Source: Bartonella tamiae Th239
Lineage (GTDB): Bacteria; Pseudomonadota; Alphaproteobacteria; Rhizobiales; Rhizobiaceae
Reading direction: 5' to 3'
Length of the DNA: 64,000 nt
NCBI RefSeq assembly: GCF_000278275.1
Contig: NZ_JH725147.1
Coordinates: 1,867,063 to 1,931,062 of the forward strand
The position numbers and the translations under genes are program-made. The notes under the pieces were generated by a model, which made no database searches, was not told the origin of the DNA, and saw only the letters and a program-made list of their open reading frames with translations. This document shows positions 42,880 through 53,632 of the stretch, piece after piece. Numbering within the stretch: the first letter of the stretch is position 1; each line of letters opens with the position of its first letter.

Positions 42880-44790
42880 TCAACGCCCAAATCCTTCAAT
42901 CAGCGCTTGTGTTGCTTCAGCTTGTTCCAATTCTTGTTTTATATCGCGCAACAAAACAAAAATATCACTTTGTGGATTTTCCATCAGTTGCGTTTCTATA
43001 TCGCGCAATCTTTCATTTAGGTTATACGCACGAAAATGCAAGTATATCGCCTGCTTTAAAGCTTCTCTCGCATCCTCTATTGGAGCATCTTCAAAGGCAC
43101 TGCGCATTCCTGATTTATGTAAGAGAGCATGAATTTGATTAAATATTTTACCCTGCCCTTTTTGCTCAAGCAATAAGCGCATTGCTTGAGCATCATCAGG
43201 TTGCCATTCTCCCATAATTTCAAGCATAGAACGATGAAAGGTAATTAAGTCACGATTGTCTAATTTAAGCTTTGCAAGCGTTTCAAAATCTTCATGCCAT
43301 AAATCTGGGTGCGTTGCTAAAGTCATCAAAATCGCACCTTCACGCAAAGGAATTCTTTCCGAAGGTGCCCGCACCAAATTTGATTTTGCAAGGGATGAAT
43401 GATTGCCATTTTGCATAGGAGCAAATTGTGTTTTATGACGATGCAAAGAGGCTTTATAAGTATTTTTATAAGCAAAATTATTTTGATATGCTGGTCGGAA
43501 AAATTGACGTAATCTTTCGCGCATATCTTGTAAATAATAATGGCGTAAACTTTCATCTTTAATTTTAAAAATAGCCTGTTTTAAAGTCCGTTCTAAACCT
43601 GCACGCTCTTCGGGTGTTTGAAACTGTCCTAAAGAGGTATATCGAAACCATAAAAGTTCTGCCAAAGAAATCGCTTTATCGAGCTCTGCTTGAAATGCGT
43701 TTGCCCCTCCTTGTTTAACGATATCATCTGGATCTTTTCCTTGTGGTAGCAAAACAAAACGAGCTGAAACGCCGGCTTTCAGTAATGGAAATATCCTTTC
43801 GGCTGTTCGAAAAGCGGCATGGATACCAGCTTGATCTCCATCAAAACAAAAAATGGGATCATGGTTCATACGCCATAAAAGTAAAATTTGCGCCTCTCCC
43901 AAAGCTGTCCCTAATGGCGCGAGTGCTGTAGGAAATCCAGCTTGATAAAGCGCAATAACATCCATATACCCCTCAACCACTATGAGCGCGCGTGATGCAG
44001 TGCCGTTTTGTGACTGGCACGCCTGACGCGCATTGCGTGCATTATAAAGTATATCACCTTTATGAAAGAGAACTGTTTCAGGACTATTGAGATATTTGGC
44101 CCGAGCATTTTTGTCGAGCGCACGCCCACCAAAGGCAACAATGCGCCCACGCAAATCTTCTATTGGATACATAATGCGATTACGAAATCGGTCATACGTC
44201 GACGTTTTATCCTCACTTGATGCAATCAAGCCACAGGCTTCCATTTGCTCTAAGCTGATATTTTTTGCAGTCAAAGCATCTTTTAGCGCGTTGTGACTAT
44301 TTGGCGCAAATCCAAGACGAAAATGTTGTCGCGTTTTAAGCTCAAGGGCGCGTTGATCAAGATAAAGCCGTGCTGAACGCCCTTGCTCAACATTAAGTTG
44401 TTGTGAAAAAAACTGTGCCGCCATTTCCATAACATCATAAAGATTCGCTTTTGTTTTTTGTCGTTTTTCACTTTCAAGATCCCGTTCAGGTAACTTCAAA
44501 CCCGCTTGATCAGCCAAACGTTCAATAGATTCGGGAAAGGACACCCCATCCAATTCACATATGAAACGAAAGACATCTCCGCTTCGTCCACAACCAAAAC
44601 AATGATAGCGACCTTTAGGGTCTACACAATGAAAACTAGGGGTTTTTTCACCGTGAAATGGGCAACATCCCCAAAAGTCTCCACGTGAAGGGTTGCTTTT
44701 TTTGGCATCAAATGCCACTCTTTGGCCAACCACCGTTGAAATTGGAAGTCGGGCACGGATCTCATCAAGGAAATCAGGCGGGTAACGCAT
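42880..44790 (-). CDS. dnaG: DNA primase DnaG
   Basis: A 636-aa primase that lays RNA primers for replication. The CHC2 zinc ribbon is near residues 40-65 (CPFHGEKTPSFHCVDPKG, then CFGCGRSGD). The Toprim catalytic core includes IVVEGYMDVIALYQAGFPTA and the acidic motif IFCFDGDQAGIHA. The DnaB-interacting C-terminal part is helical and ends LEQAEATQALIEGFGR. The start is ATG 44790 (MRYPPDFLDEIRARLPI), as usual in alphaproteobacteria. It lies upstream of rpoD, the conserved macromolecular synthesis arrangement, but here separated by a terminator. Complete, no anomalies. Confidence 0.97.
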   Translation of the reverse strand: MRYPPDFLDEIRARLPISTVVGQRVAFDAKKSNPSRGDFWGCCPFHGEKTPSFHCVDPKGRYHCFGCGRSGDVFRFICELDGVSFPESIERLADQAGLKLPERDLESEKRQKTKANLYDVMEMAAQFFSQQLNVEQGRSARLYLDQRALELKTRQHFRLGFAPNSHNALKDALTAKNISLEQMEACGLIASSEDKTSTYDRFRNRIMYPIEDLRGRIVAFGGRALDKNARAKYLNSPETVLFHKGDILYNARNARQACQSQNGTASRALIVVEGYMDVIALYQAGFPTALAPLGTALGEAQILLLWRMNHDPIFCFDGDQAGIHAAFRTAERIFPLLKAGVSARFVLLPQGKDPDDIVKQGGANAFQAELDKAISLAELLWFRYTSLGQFQTPEERAGLERTLKQAIFKIKDESLRHYYLQDMRERLRQFFRPAYQNNFAYKNTYKASLHRHKTQFAPMQNGNHSSLAKSNLVRAPSERIPLREGAILMTLATHPDLWHEDFETLAKLKLDNRDLITFHRSMLEIMGEWQPDDAQAMRLLLEQKGQGKIFNQIHALLHKSGMRSAFEDAPIEDAREALKQAIYLHFRAYNLNERLRDIETQLMENPQSDIFVLLRDIKQELEQAEATQALIEGFGR

Positions 44791-44912
44791 TAGCTCTCAC
44801 ATTTTTGTAAAGTGTTAAATGTTATGTAACCACTCTTGTGAGGGATTCCAACACTTGTCTTTGACCGATTATCAGTTTTACATTATGAAACTAAACAATA
44901 CGGATATTCAAT

Positions 44913-46175
44913 ATGGATACGATTAATGATTTCTTAGCGCAACATGCATGGTTGGAAACTGCACTATGGCTTGTTGGACTGATCATATTGGCGATCATTG
45001 TCAAAGTTATTTTTCGCGCAATTCTAACGCGGGCTGTGCAGAAAATAGCGCTTTTACTGCATTCAGACAAATCGACAGATGTTGATCAAACCATTCGTCA
45101 TATCACCAATGTGGCTCCAGCACTCATTTTCACTGTTGGTGTGCGGTTTGTACCCTCTATGCCACCTGCACTAACGGCTATTATTCAAAACGTTTCAAAT
45201 GCATTTATAATTTTGACCATAATGTTGGCGATCTCGTCAATGCTTAACGTTGTAAATCGCATTTATGAAAGACGTCCAGAAGCGAAACTTAAGCCAATTA
45301 AAGGACTTATTCAGATTGTCAAATTAGCAATGTTTGCTATTGGGGCGATCTTAATCTTAGCAACATTGATTGATCGCTCACCACTTATCCTGCTTTCAGG
45401 TCTCGGTGCCATGGCCGCCGTCTTGATCTTGGTTTTCCAAGATACACTTCTTTCACTCGTTGCGGGTATTCAAATTTCATCCACTGATATGGTTCGTGTT
45501 GGTGACTGGATTGAGATCCCACATTTAAGTGCCGATGGTGAGGTAACGGAAATTGCTCTTCATACGGTTAAAGTGCAAAATTTTGATAATACTGTTTCAA
45601 CTGTCCCTATTCGCAAACTTGTAACAGATCCCTTCAAAAATTGGCGTGCAATGCAAGAATCTGGTGGACGACGTATCAAACGTTCCCTTAACATTGACCA
45701 GGCAAGCATTAATTTTCTAAAAGATGAAGAGCGTCAACATCTTTCCCATCTCAATCTTCTTGAAGATTATTTCAAGACAAAAGATGAAGAAATTAAAAGC
45801 TGGAATTCTAAAGTTCAAAAAAATATTGAAAATGCCGACAACACAAGACGTATGACGAATATTGGGACTTTCCGCGCTTACGTCATGGCCTATTTAGAAA
45901 ACCATCCGGGCATCAATCAAACTATGACACTACTTGTGCGACAATTGGAACCAAGCCCTGAAGGTTTACCAATTGAGATTTATTGCTTTACCAATACAGT
46001 GGCATGGGCAGGTTACGAAACCATCCAATCTGATATTTTTGATCATCTTTATTCCATTTTACCAAGTTTTGGTTTGCGCGTTTTCCAAAATCCAAGTGGT
46101 AATGATTTTAATGGTGTGGTCATTGAGGCAGAGCCAAAACACATCACTCATAAACAAACTGAAAAAAAGAAATAA
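44913..46175 (+). CDS. MscS-family mechanosensitive channel (YbdG-like)
   Basis: A 420-aa inner-membrane channel. Several N-terminal helices (AWLETALWLVGLIILAIIVK ... AFIILTIMLAISSMLNVVNR ... AMFAIGAILILATLIDRSPL) lead to the pore helix region LSGLGAMAAVLILVFQDTLL. The MscS beta domain follows (VGDWIEIPHLSADGEVTEIA, then TVSTVPIRKLVTDPFKNW). The long cytosolic domain has an insert with helix IKSWNSKVQKNIENADNTRR and ends WAGYETIQSDIFDHLYSILP, matching YbdG-type osmotic-adaptation channels rather than small MscS. It diverges from dnaG, with 122 bp between starts, and is followed by a clear terminator. Confidence 0.9.
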   Translation: MDTINDFLAQHAWLETALWLVGLIILAIIVKVIFRAILTRAVQKIALLLHSDKSTDVDQTIRHITNVAPALIFTVGVRFVPSMPPALTAIIQNVSNAFIILTIMLAISSMLNVVNRIYERRPEAKLKPIKGLIQIVKLAMFAIGAILILATLIDRSPLILLSGLGAMAAVLILVFQDTLLSLVAGIQISSTDMVRVGDWIEIPHLSADGEVTEIALHTVKVQNFDNTVSTVPIRKLVTDPFKNWRAMQESGGRRIKRSLNIDQASINFLKDEERQHLSHLNLLEDYFKTKDEEIKSWNSKVQKNIENADNTRRMTNIGTFRAYVMAYLENHPGINQTMTLLVRQLEPSPEGLPIEIYCFTNTVAWAGYETIQSDIFDHLYSILPSFGLRVFQNPSGNDFNGVVIEAEPKHITHKQTEKKK

Positions 46176-46190
46176 TAATTCTTGCAATTG

Positions 46191-46239
46191 AAAACAGCGT
46201 GAACACTTTTCATGATGACATGAGGTTTGCGCTGTTTTT
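46191..46239 (+). terminator. terminator after MscS-type gene
   Basis: AAAACAGCG (46191-46199) pairs with CGCTGTTTT (46230-46238), with an inner small hairpin CATG-ATGA-CATG, followed by a T run. It begins 15 bp after the stop codon. Confidence 0.7.
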
Positions 46240-46630
46240 CAACCACCATATCTAATGGTTATATTTTGCATCAAGATGATCTCAATTTTATTTATTTCAA
46301 CCAATTGATTAAAAGCTGATTGTTTGAGACGAAACAGAAGAAGAAATGTAGGATACAATGCCATTATTCTTAAAAAATAATGACATTGTTTTTGTCATAA
46401 ACGTGAACATGTAACATGAATATATGTTGTGTATGATTGTAGAAAAAATTATCCTTAAACGGTTGATCTTTTTAAATTAGTTAAGGCTATAAAAAGTTTA
46501 ACATCATTAAATAGTATTTATAAAAATCTCTTTCAAAATATATTGGTAAAAAAAATCATAGATTTTTATATCTTGATTTTAGTGAAAAGAGCCTATCTTT
46601 AACATTTAGGCGTAATAATAGGAGACGAAT
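46240..46630. other. 391-bp gap, nothing recognised
   Basis: AT-rich leader of the GlsB-like gene; no gene, RNA or defined operator seen. A ribosome site (AGGAG) lies 9 nt before the ATG at 46631. Confidence 0.4.
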
Positions 46631-46882
46631 ATGGAAAATGCAGGCATTGGTTGGATTGCAGCAATCATCATTGGCGGCTTAGCGGGATGGGCAGCTCAAA
46701 TGTTTATGAAAAGTAACACGGGCATGCTCTTAAATATTATTTTAGGCATTGTTGGTGCTTCACTTTCAAGCTTTTTATTTCAATTTTTTGGCGTCAGTTT
46801 TGGTGGTCAATTTGGATATCTCATTTCAGGATTTATTGGCGCTTGCATTCTTTTATGGCTTGCCCGTTCAATCCGACGTTAA
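46631..46882 (+). CDS. GlsB/YeaQ/YmgE-family small membrane protein
   Basis: An 83-aa protein of the transglycosylase-associated (GlsB/YeaQ/YmgE) family with three hydrophobic helices and the family's glycine pattern: GWIAAIIIGGLAGWAAQMFM, then MLLNIILGIVGASLSSFLFQ, then GYLISGFIGACILLWLARSI. It is commonly induced by stress, but its role is not known. The start is supported by AGGAGACGAAT just upstream. Monocistronic between the MscS and YqeY genes. Confidence 0.92.
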   Translation: MENAGIGWIAAIIIGGLAGWAAQMFMKSNTGMLLNIILGIVGASLSSFLFQFFGVSFGGQFGYLISGFIGACILLWLARSIRR

Positions 46883-46969
46883 TTTTGGTGATCAGACATA
46901 AAGTCACACAAAATACTTATAATATTTTGTTCAGTTAATATATGCACTGCGTTAAAAAGACAACGTTTT

Positions 46970-46987
46970 GAATAAGACGTCTTATTC
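46970..46987. repeat. perfect 18-bp palindrome
   Basis: GAATAAGACGTCTTATTC downstream of the GlsB-like gene, followed after a few bases by AAGCGGTGGTCTTTTTA. It may act as a terminator stem or protein site; there is no loop to favour a strong hairpin. Confidence 0.5.
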
Positions 46988-47135
46988 TTTAAGCGGTGGT
47001 CTTTTTAGAGTTTCACAATGAATATATTTTAATCAGCAAATTTTCCTATCAGGTCTTTATTACGTTTATCCATTCAATCAGTTTGCTTAAAAGCTCAAAA
47101 ATTCATATTAGCTAAAACACCATAAAAACAAGTAT

Positions 47136-47597
47136 TTATGTCAGTGACTGTAACTTTGAACGAATAAAACCACTTGCCTTTGCAAAATCCATTTGTCCTG
47201 TAAAACGCTCTTTAAGCCAAGCCATAACTTTTCCCATATCACGCAAACCTTCTGCATATGTTTGCGAAATAGCATCTTCTATGGCTTGCTGCATATCCTC
47301 ATCACTCAATTGAGGAGGCAAATAGTCTTGAATAATTGCAATTTCATCCCGTTCTGCCTTTGCGAGTTCTGCCCGTCCACCCTCGTCATAAAGGCGTGCT
47401 GATTCTTCACGTTGTTTAATCATACGCGCTAAAATAGCCTGCAAAGCAGTTTCATCCGCTACTGGTTTTCCCTCACCACGATTGGCGATATCACGATCTT
47501 TAAAGGCAGCATTGATGAGACGCAATGTTGCCAAACGCTCTTTATTTTGCGCTTTCATCGCCGTTTTTAATGCATTTTCTATCTGTTCGCGAAGCAT
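47136..47597 (-). CDS. yqeY: GatB/YqeY domain protein
   Basis: A 153-aa YqeY-type protein related to the tail domain of the GatB amidotransferase subunit, probably tRNA-associated. It opens MLREQIENALKTAMKAQNKE, then LATLRLINAAFKDRDIANRG, LARMIKQREESARLYDEGGR, and AIIQDYLPPQLSDEDMQQAI. The C-terminal MGKVMAWLKERFTGQMDFAK is typical. ATG 47597 matches family starts; ATG 47606 adds MVA. It diverges from carA, the usual alphaproteobacterial neighbour, but here is separated from dnaG by the MscS and GlsB-like genes. Confidence 0.92.
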   Translation of the reverse strand: MLREQIENALKTAMKAQNKERLATLRLINAAFKDRDIANRGEGKPVADETALQAILARMIKQREESARLYDEGGRAELAKAERDEIAIIQDYLPPQLSDEDMQQAIEDAISQTYAEGLRDMGKVMAWLKERFTGQMDFAKASGFIRSKLQSLT

Positions 47598-47777
47598 AGC
47601 TACCATCCAATTGTTTGTTTTAAACTTCTCTAACCACTCAATACGAAGCCTGCAACGAATTTATTAGCTTTTATCAACAATGGAGCTTAATAAAGGAAAA
47701 AACATCTTAACCTCTTTACCTTATCAACTAATCGTCCTATATCTTAAATCTTAGCAGAACATTGAAAACAACAACGC

Positions 47778-47840
47778 CAAGTGGATCTTTATCCACCGCT
47801 TGTGCCTGAGTTCAATATTGCGCCTTTTGAAATCCACTTG
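47778..47840 (+). promoter_or_regulatory. carA leader with mutually exclusive hairpins
   Basis: CAAGTGGAT (47778-47786) can pair with nearby ATCCAC (47791-47796, loop CTTT) or with ATCCACTTG (47832-47840), a perfect 9-bp match that ends 5 nt before the carA ribosome site GGAAAG. The two pairings exclude each other, as in attenuator or translational-switch leaders. Confidence 0.4.
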
Positions 47841-47857
47841 ATAATGGAAAGTTGGCC

Positions 47858-49054
47858 ATGACACATATCGAACAAACATCCTCACCTTGGAGTATAAGCA
47901 AACCCACAGCGGTTTTGGTTTTGGCAAATGGCACTGTTATTGAAGGAAAAGGATTGGGCGCAACAGGTGCAATTGAAGCCGAAGTGTGCTTTAACACTGC
48001 ATTGACTGGCTATGAAGAAATTCTCACCGATCCTTCTTACACAGGACAGATTGTTACCTTTACATTTCCACATATTGGTAATGTTGGGACCAATCAAGAT
48101 GATATTGAAGATTTACACCCTGCAAATCGCCACGGCGCGGTTGGTGCTGTATTAAAAGCCGACATCACCCACCCGTCAAATTACCGTGCCTCGCAAGATT
48201 TGGGGCAATGGCTCAAAAATCGTGGCATTATTGCTCTTTCTGGTATCGACACACGTGCATTAACCGCCCTCATTCGTGAAAAAGGATTGGCAAATGCTGT
48301 CATTGCTCATGATCCTTCAGGGGTTTTTGATTTTGAGGCATTGAAAAAACGCGCTCAAGATTGGTCGGGTCTTATTGGACTTGATCTTGCAAAAGAAGTG
48401 ACATCAGGACAATCAAGCGAATGGAAACAAACAACATGGGTGTGGAATGAAGGTTATGGTGAAGACAATCATCACGATCTCCATATTGTCGCCGTTGATT
48501 ATGGTCTTAAGCGCAACATTTTGCGTCTTTTAGCCAGTCTTCATGCTCGTGTCACGATTGTGTCTGCAACAACAAGTGCCGAAGATATTATAGCATTACA
48601 ACCTGATGGTATTTTTCTATCAAATGGTCCGGGCGATCCAGCAGCAACGGGTGAATATGCTGTACCGATTATTAAAAAACTTATTGAAAGCGGTCTTCCT
48701 ATTTTTGGCATTTGTCTTGGTCACCAAATGCTAGCCATTGCAACAGGTGGAAATACAGTAAAAATGCATCAAGGACATCATGGTGCCAATCATCCTGTGA
48801 AAGATTTTACAACTGGAAAAGTTGAAATTGTTTCTATGAATCATGGATTTGCAGTGGATTCAAACACATTGCCAAAAGGTGTTGAAGAAACCCATGTGTC
48901 GCTTTTTGATGGTACAAATTGCGGCATTCGTCTTACAGACAAACCTGTTTTTTCTGTGCAACACCATCCTGAAGCTTCTCCAGGCCCCCAAGATAGCCAC
49001 TATTTGTTTCAACGTTTTGGAGACATGATCCGCGCTCATAAGAAAACTGCTTAA
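47858..49054 (+). CDS. carA: carbamoyl-phosphate synthase small subunit
   Basis: A 398-aa glutaminase subunit that feeds ammonia to CarB for arginine and pyrimidine synthesis. The N-terminal CPSase_sm domain includes AEVCFNTALTGYEEILTDPS and GIIALSGIDTRALTALIREK. The class I amidotransferase domain has the nucleophile Cys in IFGICLGHQMLAIATGG, SNGPGDPAATGEY upstream, and the His-Glu pair in SVQHHPEASPGPQDS. ATG 47858 with GGAAAG before it is chosen over the in-frame TTG at 47852. carB lies 592 bp downstream in the same direction, further apart than in the compact enterobacterial operon. Confidence 0.96.
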   Translation: MTHIEQTSSPWSISKPTAVLVLANGTVIEGKGLGATGAIEAEVCFNTALTGYEEILTDPSYTGQIVTFTFPHIGNVGTNQDDIEDLHPANRHGAVGAVLKADITHPSNYRASQDLGQWLKNRGIIALSGIDTRALTALIREKGLANAVIAHDPSGVFDFEALKKRAQDWSGLIGLDLAKEVTSGQSSEWKQTTWVWNEGYGEDNHHDLHIVAVDYGLKRNILRLLASLHARVTIVSATTSAEDIIALQPDGIFLSNGPGDPAATGEYAVPIIKKLIESGLPIFGICLGHQMLAIATGGNTVKMHQGHHGANHPVKDFTTGKVEIVSMNHGFAVDSNTLPKGVEETHVSLFDGTNCGIRLTDKPVFSVQHHPEASPGPQDSHYLFQRFGDMIRAHKKTA

Positions 49055-49646
49055 GAACACATGCATCACATATGTTGTTTTAAACTTGCATAAGGTATGA
49101 GCAAAATTTTTAAACTGGATGAAAGTTTAGATTTCTGAGTTAAATGATTACTCTTTGAAGCCACCTATAGATATATTTATATCTTATCTTTGATAAACGA
49201 AGTTCAGTATATTTTTAAAATGTTGCATAAAAAACGAATCTATAAATGTTTTATGATTTATGCACACAAGCTTGGATACACTCAATTATATTATTATACA
49301 TTTTAATTTGATTAGACGCGTTTTCTTCATGCACATTTATCATGTAAAAGATAATAGAATACCTGCTTTGCTTTATACAATTTGTTAAAATTCATAAAAG
49401 AGTATTTTTGGCGTGTATGCTTTTAAGGACAAATTTGACTGAATATAACATTTAGGAGGCACTGTTTAACTCTTTCTATTCATGATGTTTTATGGAAGAG
49501 ATCTGTGATTAATTTTAAAAAAATTTTGGTAAGCGTATTTTTGGGGTTACTTTCGTCAAGATTATACCTATAAAGCAAGCTTAGCCTTAAAATTTTATTC
49601 TTTAACCTGCCGGGTTTCCGCGTGGGTGTTTGCTATAGGAAATGTC
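49055..49646. other. 592-bp gap between carA and carB, nothing recognised
   Basis: AT-rich, no gene or RNA family recognised. The length suggests carB has its own promoter. GC-richer bases occur just before carB (CTGCCGGGTTTCCGCGTGGG, 49607-49626). Confidence 0.4.
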
Positions 49647-52600
49647 ATGCCAAAACGCACAGATATTCAATCCATTCTCATCATCGGTGCAGGTCCCATT
49701 ATCATTGGTCAGGCATGCGAATTTGATTATTCAGGCACGCAAGCCTGTAAAGCCCTTAAAGAAGAAGGCTATCGCATCATTTTAGTCAATTCCAATCCAG
49801 CCACTATTATGACGGATCCTGATTTAGCAGATGCCACTTATATTGAACCGATCACACCTGAAGTGGTTGCTAAAATTATTGCCCGAGAAAAGCCTGATGC
49901 CCTTCTTCCTACGATGGGTGGGCAAACTGCACTTAACACAGCGCTTTCATTGAAACGTATGGGCATTCTTGATCGTTACAATGTTGAAATGATCGGTGCC
50001 GATGCAACCGCCATTGATAAGGCTGAAGATCGCGCATTATTCCGCGAAGCTATGGAAAAAATTGGTTTAGATACACCTCGTTCAATGTTAGCAAATGCTA
50101 CAGAAATAAAAGAAGAAGATCGAAACCGCTATGAAGAAATGCGCAAGGCGCTCCAAGCTGAGCATTCAAACGAAGAAGCACAACTTGCCCTTGATCGGCT
50201 AGAGCATGAATGGCAATTAGGTGAAGCGGATCGCAAGCAGCGTTATATGGCACATGCGATCGGAAAAGCTGGGCAAGCTCTCGACCATGTGGGACTGCCT
50301 GCCATTATTCGCCCCTCCTTTACTTTAGGCGGCACAGGTGGCGGCATTGCTTATAACCGCTCAGAATTTTATGATATTATTGAACGCGGTCTTGATGCCT
50401 CTCCCACCACAGAAGTTCTTATTGAAGAAAGCGTTTTGGGGTGGAAAGAATATGAGATGGAAGTGGTTCGTGACAAAAAAGACAATTGCATCATTATTTG
50501 CTCCATTGAAAATATTGATCCAATGGGTGTTCATACGGGTGATTCCATTACGGTGGCACCCGCACTGACATTAACGGATAAAGAATATCAAATCATGCGA
50601 AATGCTTCTATTGCCGTTTTGCGTGAAATAGGTGTTGAAACAGGTGGATCAAATGTTCAATTTGCCGTCAATCCAGAAAATGGACGCTTGATCGTCATTG
50701 AAATGAATCCTCGCGTGTCGCGTTCTTCAGCGCTTGCATCAAAAGCCACAGGCTTTCCCATCGCGAAAGTGGCGGCCAAACTCGCCGTTGGCTATACACT
50801 CGATGAGTTGGAAAATGATATAACAGGTGGCGCAACACCAGCGTCTTTTGAGCCTTCAATTGATTACGTCGTCACAAAAATTCCTCGTTTTGCCTTTGAG
50901 AAATTTCCCGGCGCATCGCCTGTTTTAACAACGGCGATGAAATCAGTTGGTGAAGTTATGGCAATTGGACGGACATTTCAAGAATCCTTGCAAAAGGCGC
51001 TTCGTGGATTGGAAACAGGATTAACAGGTCTTGATGAAATCACTATTCCCGAGCATGCTGAAGGTGACGAAAAAAATGCCATCCGCTCTGCGATTGGAAC
51101 ACCAACACCAGACAGGTTACGTTATGTAGCTCAAGCCATGCGTATGGGATTATCGGTGAATGAAATTCATCAAGTTAGCAAAATTGATCCATGGTTTTTA
51201 GAACAAATTGCATCTCTCATAGATATGGAAAAACGTATCCGTGAACATGGTCTACCAAATGATCCTGACAATTTACGACTTTTAAAATCCATGGGTTTTT
51301 CAGACAGCCGTCTTGCCTATTTAACTCAACAAGACAGTCAAGATGTTGCACTTGCCCGTCACCGTCTTGGTGTGAAACCTGTCTTCAAACGAATTGACAC
51401 ATGCGCGGCTGAATTTTCTTCACCAACGGCCTATATGTATTCCACCTATGAGGTTCCCTTTGCAGGTCAATTGCGCTCTGAAGCGAATGTCTCCAACCGT
51501 AAAAAGGTTGTAATTTTAGGTGGTGGGCCTAACCGTATAGGTCAAGGCATAGAATTTGATTATTGCTGTTGCCATGCCGCTTTTGCTTTACGTGATGCAG
51601 GTTATGAAGCCATTATGATCAATTGCAACCCTGAAACTGTTTCAACCGATTATGATACATCAGATCGGCTCTATTTCGAGCCACTAACAGATGAGGATGT
51701 GTTAGAGATTTTAGAAGCCGAAAAAGCGCAAGGAGAACTGGTGGGCGTTATTGTGCAATTTGGCGGACAAACACCACTAAAACTTGCCCAATCGCTTGAA
51801 AAAGCAGGAATACCTATTTTAGGCACCTCACCAGATGCGATCGATCTTGCAGAAGATCGTGATCGTTTTCAAAAATTGCTTATTAAACTGAACTTAACCC
51901 AACCTAAAAACGGCATAGCCTATTCAGTTGAACAGGCACGTTTAATCGCTAATGATCTTGGATTTCCGCTTGTTGTGCGCCCTTCTTATGTTTTAGGAGG
52001 TCGGGCAATGCAAATCATTCACGATGAGCGTGGACTTCAAACTTATCTTTTAGATACAGTTCCCGAATTGGTGCCAGAAGAAATAAAAGCGCGCTATCCA
52101 AATGATAAAACAGGACAAATTAATACGCTTTTAGGTAAAAATCCTCTTTTATTTGATACATATTTAACAGATGCTATAGAGGTTGATGTGGATTGCCTTT
52201 GCGATGGCCAAGACACTTTGGTTGCTGGTATTATGGAACATATTGAAGAAGCCGGCATTCACTCTGGCGATTCTGCGTGTTCACTTCCCGTAAACACATT
52301 AACAAAAGATATTGTACAAGAACTTGAACGCCAAACCCAAGCTTTAGCAAAAGCCTTGAATGTTGGTGGTTTAATGAATGTTCAATATGCCATTAAAGAT
52401 GGTATTATCTATGTTTTAGAAGTCAATCCACGTGCCTCGCGCACCGTTCCGTTTGTGGCAAAAACCATTGGTCGTCCAATTGCCAAAGTTGCAGCGCGTA
52501 TTATGTCCGGTGAGGCTCTAAAAGGTGCTATGAATGCTTATGGCGGCATTATTGAAACACACCAAAAACCACATATTGCTGTTAAAGAAGCAGTTTTTCC

Positions 52601-53132
52601 TTTTGCACGTTTTACAGGTGTGGACACATTACTTGGGCCTGAAATGCGTTCAACGGGAGAAGTCATGGGGCTTGATTATGATTTTGCGCTGGCTTTTGCC
52701 AAAGCACAAATTGGGGCGGGAGCTGATTTGCCTCGTGAAGGCACTTTATTTGTCTCTGTACGTGATAAGGATAAAGCGCGCGTTTTAAAACCTGTCAAAC
52801 GTCTTGCTCAACTTGGTTTTTTGATTTTAGCGTCTGAAGGAACACAAAAATATTTAGTTGAAAATGGTGTTGAAGCAAATAAAATAAATAAAGTTCTTGA
52901 AGGTCATCCGCATATTGAAGATGCTATTCGCAATCGTCAGGTTCATATTGTCTTTAACACGACAGATACGGCAAGCTCGATTTCTGATTCTAAATCACTG
53001 CGCCGTGCAGCTTTAATGCAAAAAGTCCCCTATTATACCACAATGTCTGGGGCAGAATCTGTTGCAGAAGCAATTGAAGCTTTGCGTGCAGACACGTTAC
53101 AAGTCCGTCCTTTGCAAGACTATTTTTCTTAA
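49647..53132 (+). CDS. carB: carbamoyl-phosphate synthase large subunit
   Basis: A 1161-aa synthetase subunit. Two homologous halves each carry a pre-ATP-grasp and ATP-grasp domain. The first half opens [20 protein letters not shown], and the Gly-rich loop is [16 protein letters not shown]. The second half opens [20 protein letters not shown], with loop [16 protein letters not shown]. Metal and ATP residues are visible in [20 protein letters not shown] and [20 protein letters not shown]. The MGS-like allosteric domain forms the last 130 residues ([20 protein letters not shown]). ATG 49647 (MPKRTDIQS) is the family start; GTG 49626 is a shadow extension. An insertion at residues about 155-200 ([20 protein letters not shown]) is common in alphaproteobacteria. 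Confidence 0.97.
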   Translation: MPKRTDIQSILIIGAGPIIIGQACEFDYSGTQACKALKEEGYRIILVNSNPATIMTDPDLADATYIEPITPEVVAKIIAREKPDALLPTMGGQTALNTALSLKRMGILDRYNVEMIGADATAIDKAEDRALFREAMEKIGLDTPRSMLANATEIKEEDRNRYEEMRKALQAEHSNEEAQLALDRLEHEWQLGEADRKQRYMAHAIGKAGQALDHVGLPAIIRPSFTLGGTGGGIAYNRSEFYDIIERGLDASPTTEVLIEESVLGWKEYEMEVVRDKKDNCIIICSIENIDPMGVHTGDSITVAPALTLTDKEYQIMRNASIAVLREIGVETGGSNVQFAVNPENGRLIVIEMNPRVSRSSALASKATGFPIAKVAAKLAVGYTLDELENDITGGATPASFEPSIDYVVTKIPRFAFEKFPGASPVLTTAMKSVGEVMAIGRTFQESLQKALRGLETGLTGLDEITIPEHAEGDEKNAIRSAIGTPTPDRLRYVAQAMRMGLSVNEIHQVSKIDPWFLEQIASLIDMEKRIREHGLPNDPDNLRLLKSMGFSDSRLAYLTQQDSQDVALARHRLGVKPVFKRIDTCAAEFSSPTAYMYSTYEVPFAGQLRSEANVSNRKKVVILGGGPNRIGQGIEFDYCCCHAAFALRDAGYEAIMINCNPETVSTDYDTSDRLYFEPLTDEDVLEILEAEKAQGELVGVIVQFGGQTPLKLAQSLEKAGIPILGTSPDAIDLAEDRDRFQKLLIKLNLTQPKNGIAYSVEQARLIANDLGFPLVVRPSYVLGGRAMQIIHDERGLQTYLLDTVPELVPEEIKARYPNDKTGQINTLLGKNPLLFDTYLTDAIEVDVDCLCDGQDTLVAGIMEHIEEAGIHSGDSACSLPVNTLTKDIVQELERQTQALAKALNVGGLMNVQYAIKDGIIYVLEVNPRASRTVPFVAKTIGRPIAKVAARIMSGEALKGAMNAYGGIIETHQKPHIAVKEAVFPFARFTGVDTLLGPEMRSTGEVMGLDYDFALAFAKAQIGAGADLPREGTLFVSVRDKDKARVLKPVKRLAQLGFLILASEGTQKYLVENGVEANKINKVLEGHPHIEDAIRNRQVHIVFNTTDTASSISDSKSLRRAALMQKVPYYTTMSGAESVAEAIEALRADTLQVRPLQDYFS

Positions 53133-53141
53133 AAAGAATAA

Positions 53142-53188
53142 CGTCCATGAGCAGGTTTTAAAATTATTTAAAATGTGCTCATGAGACG
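53142..53188 (+). terminator. hairpin after carB
   Basis: CGTCCATGAGCA pairs with TGCTCATGAGACG (one bulged base), loop of about 22 nt, starting 9 bp after the stop. It lacks a T run, so it may stabilise the 3' end rather than terminate. Confidence 0.5.
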
Positions 53189-53632
53189 AGAAATGAATAA
53201 ATATTCAAACGCACAAATACTCTTTAGTCTTATCTTCTTACACTAAGATCAAACTCATAGCATAATTTTAAATACAATAGGCGTATTTCATTAACTCTAG
53301 GCAAATGAGTATTCATACAAAAATGGTGTAATGATAAGAAAAATAGACATATTAATTATCTTTTTCAGATACAAAATCATCCATTCATTAATCGCTATTG
53401 ATTTTATCAAATAGTCCCATAATGACCGATTAATCTTTATCCACGATGAAATAAACTTGATTTTTTTAAAAAGACACTTTAAGTGCTAAATTATCGATTT
53501 TTCGGTTGCGCGACTTTCTTTTCCTGTGCAAAAGCACTTTTTACGAAGCTCCCCTTTCTAAACATCGATCTAACCCAGTATGAGGGCATTTTGCTCTTAT
53601 ACTATATACTATTATTTTTTTAGGAGTTTCCT
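53189..53632. other. 444-bp region with cold-shock gene leader
   Basis: AT-rich gap. The last 150 bp (from about 53480) are probably the long 5' leader usual for cold-shock genes. I could not recognise a defined cold-shock box. Confidence 0.4.
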
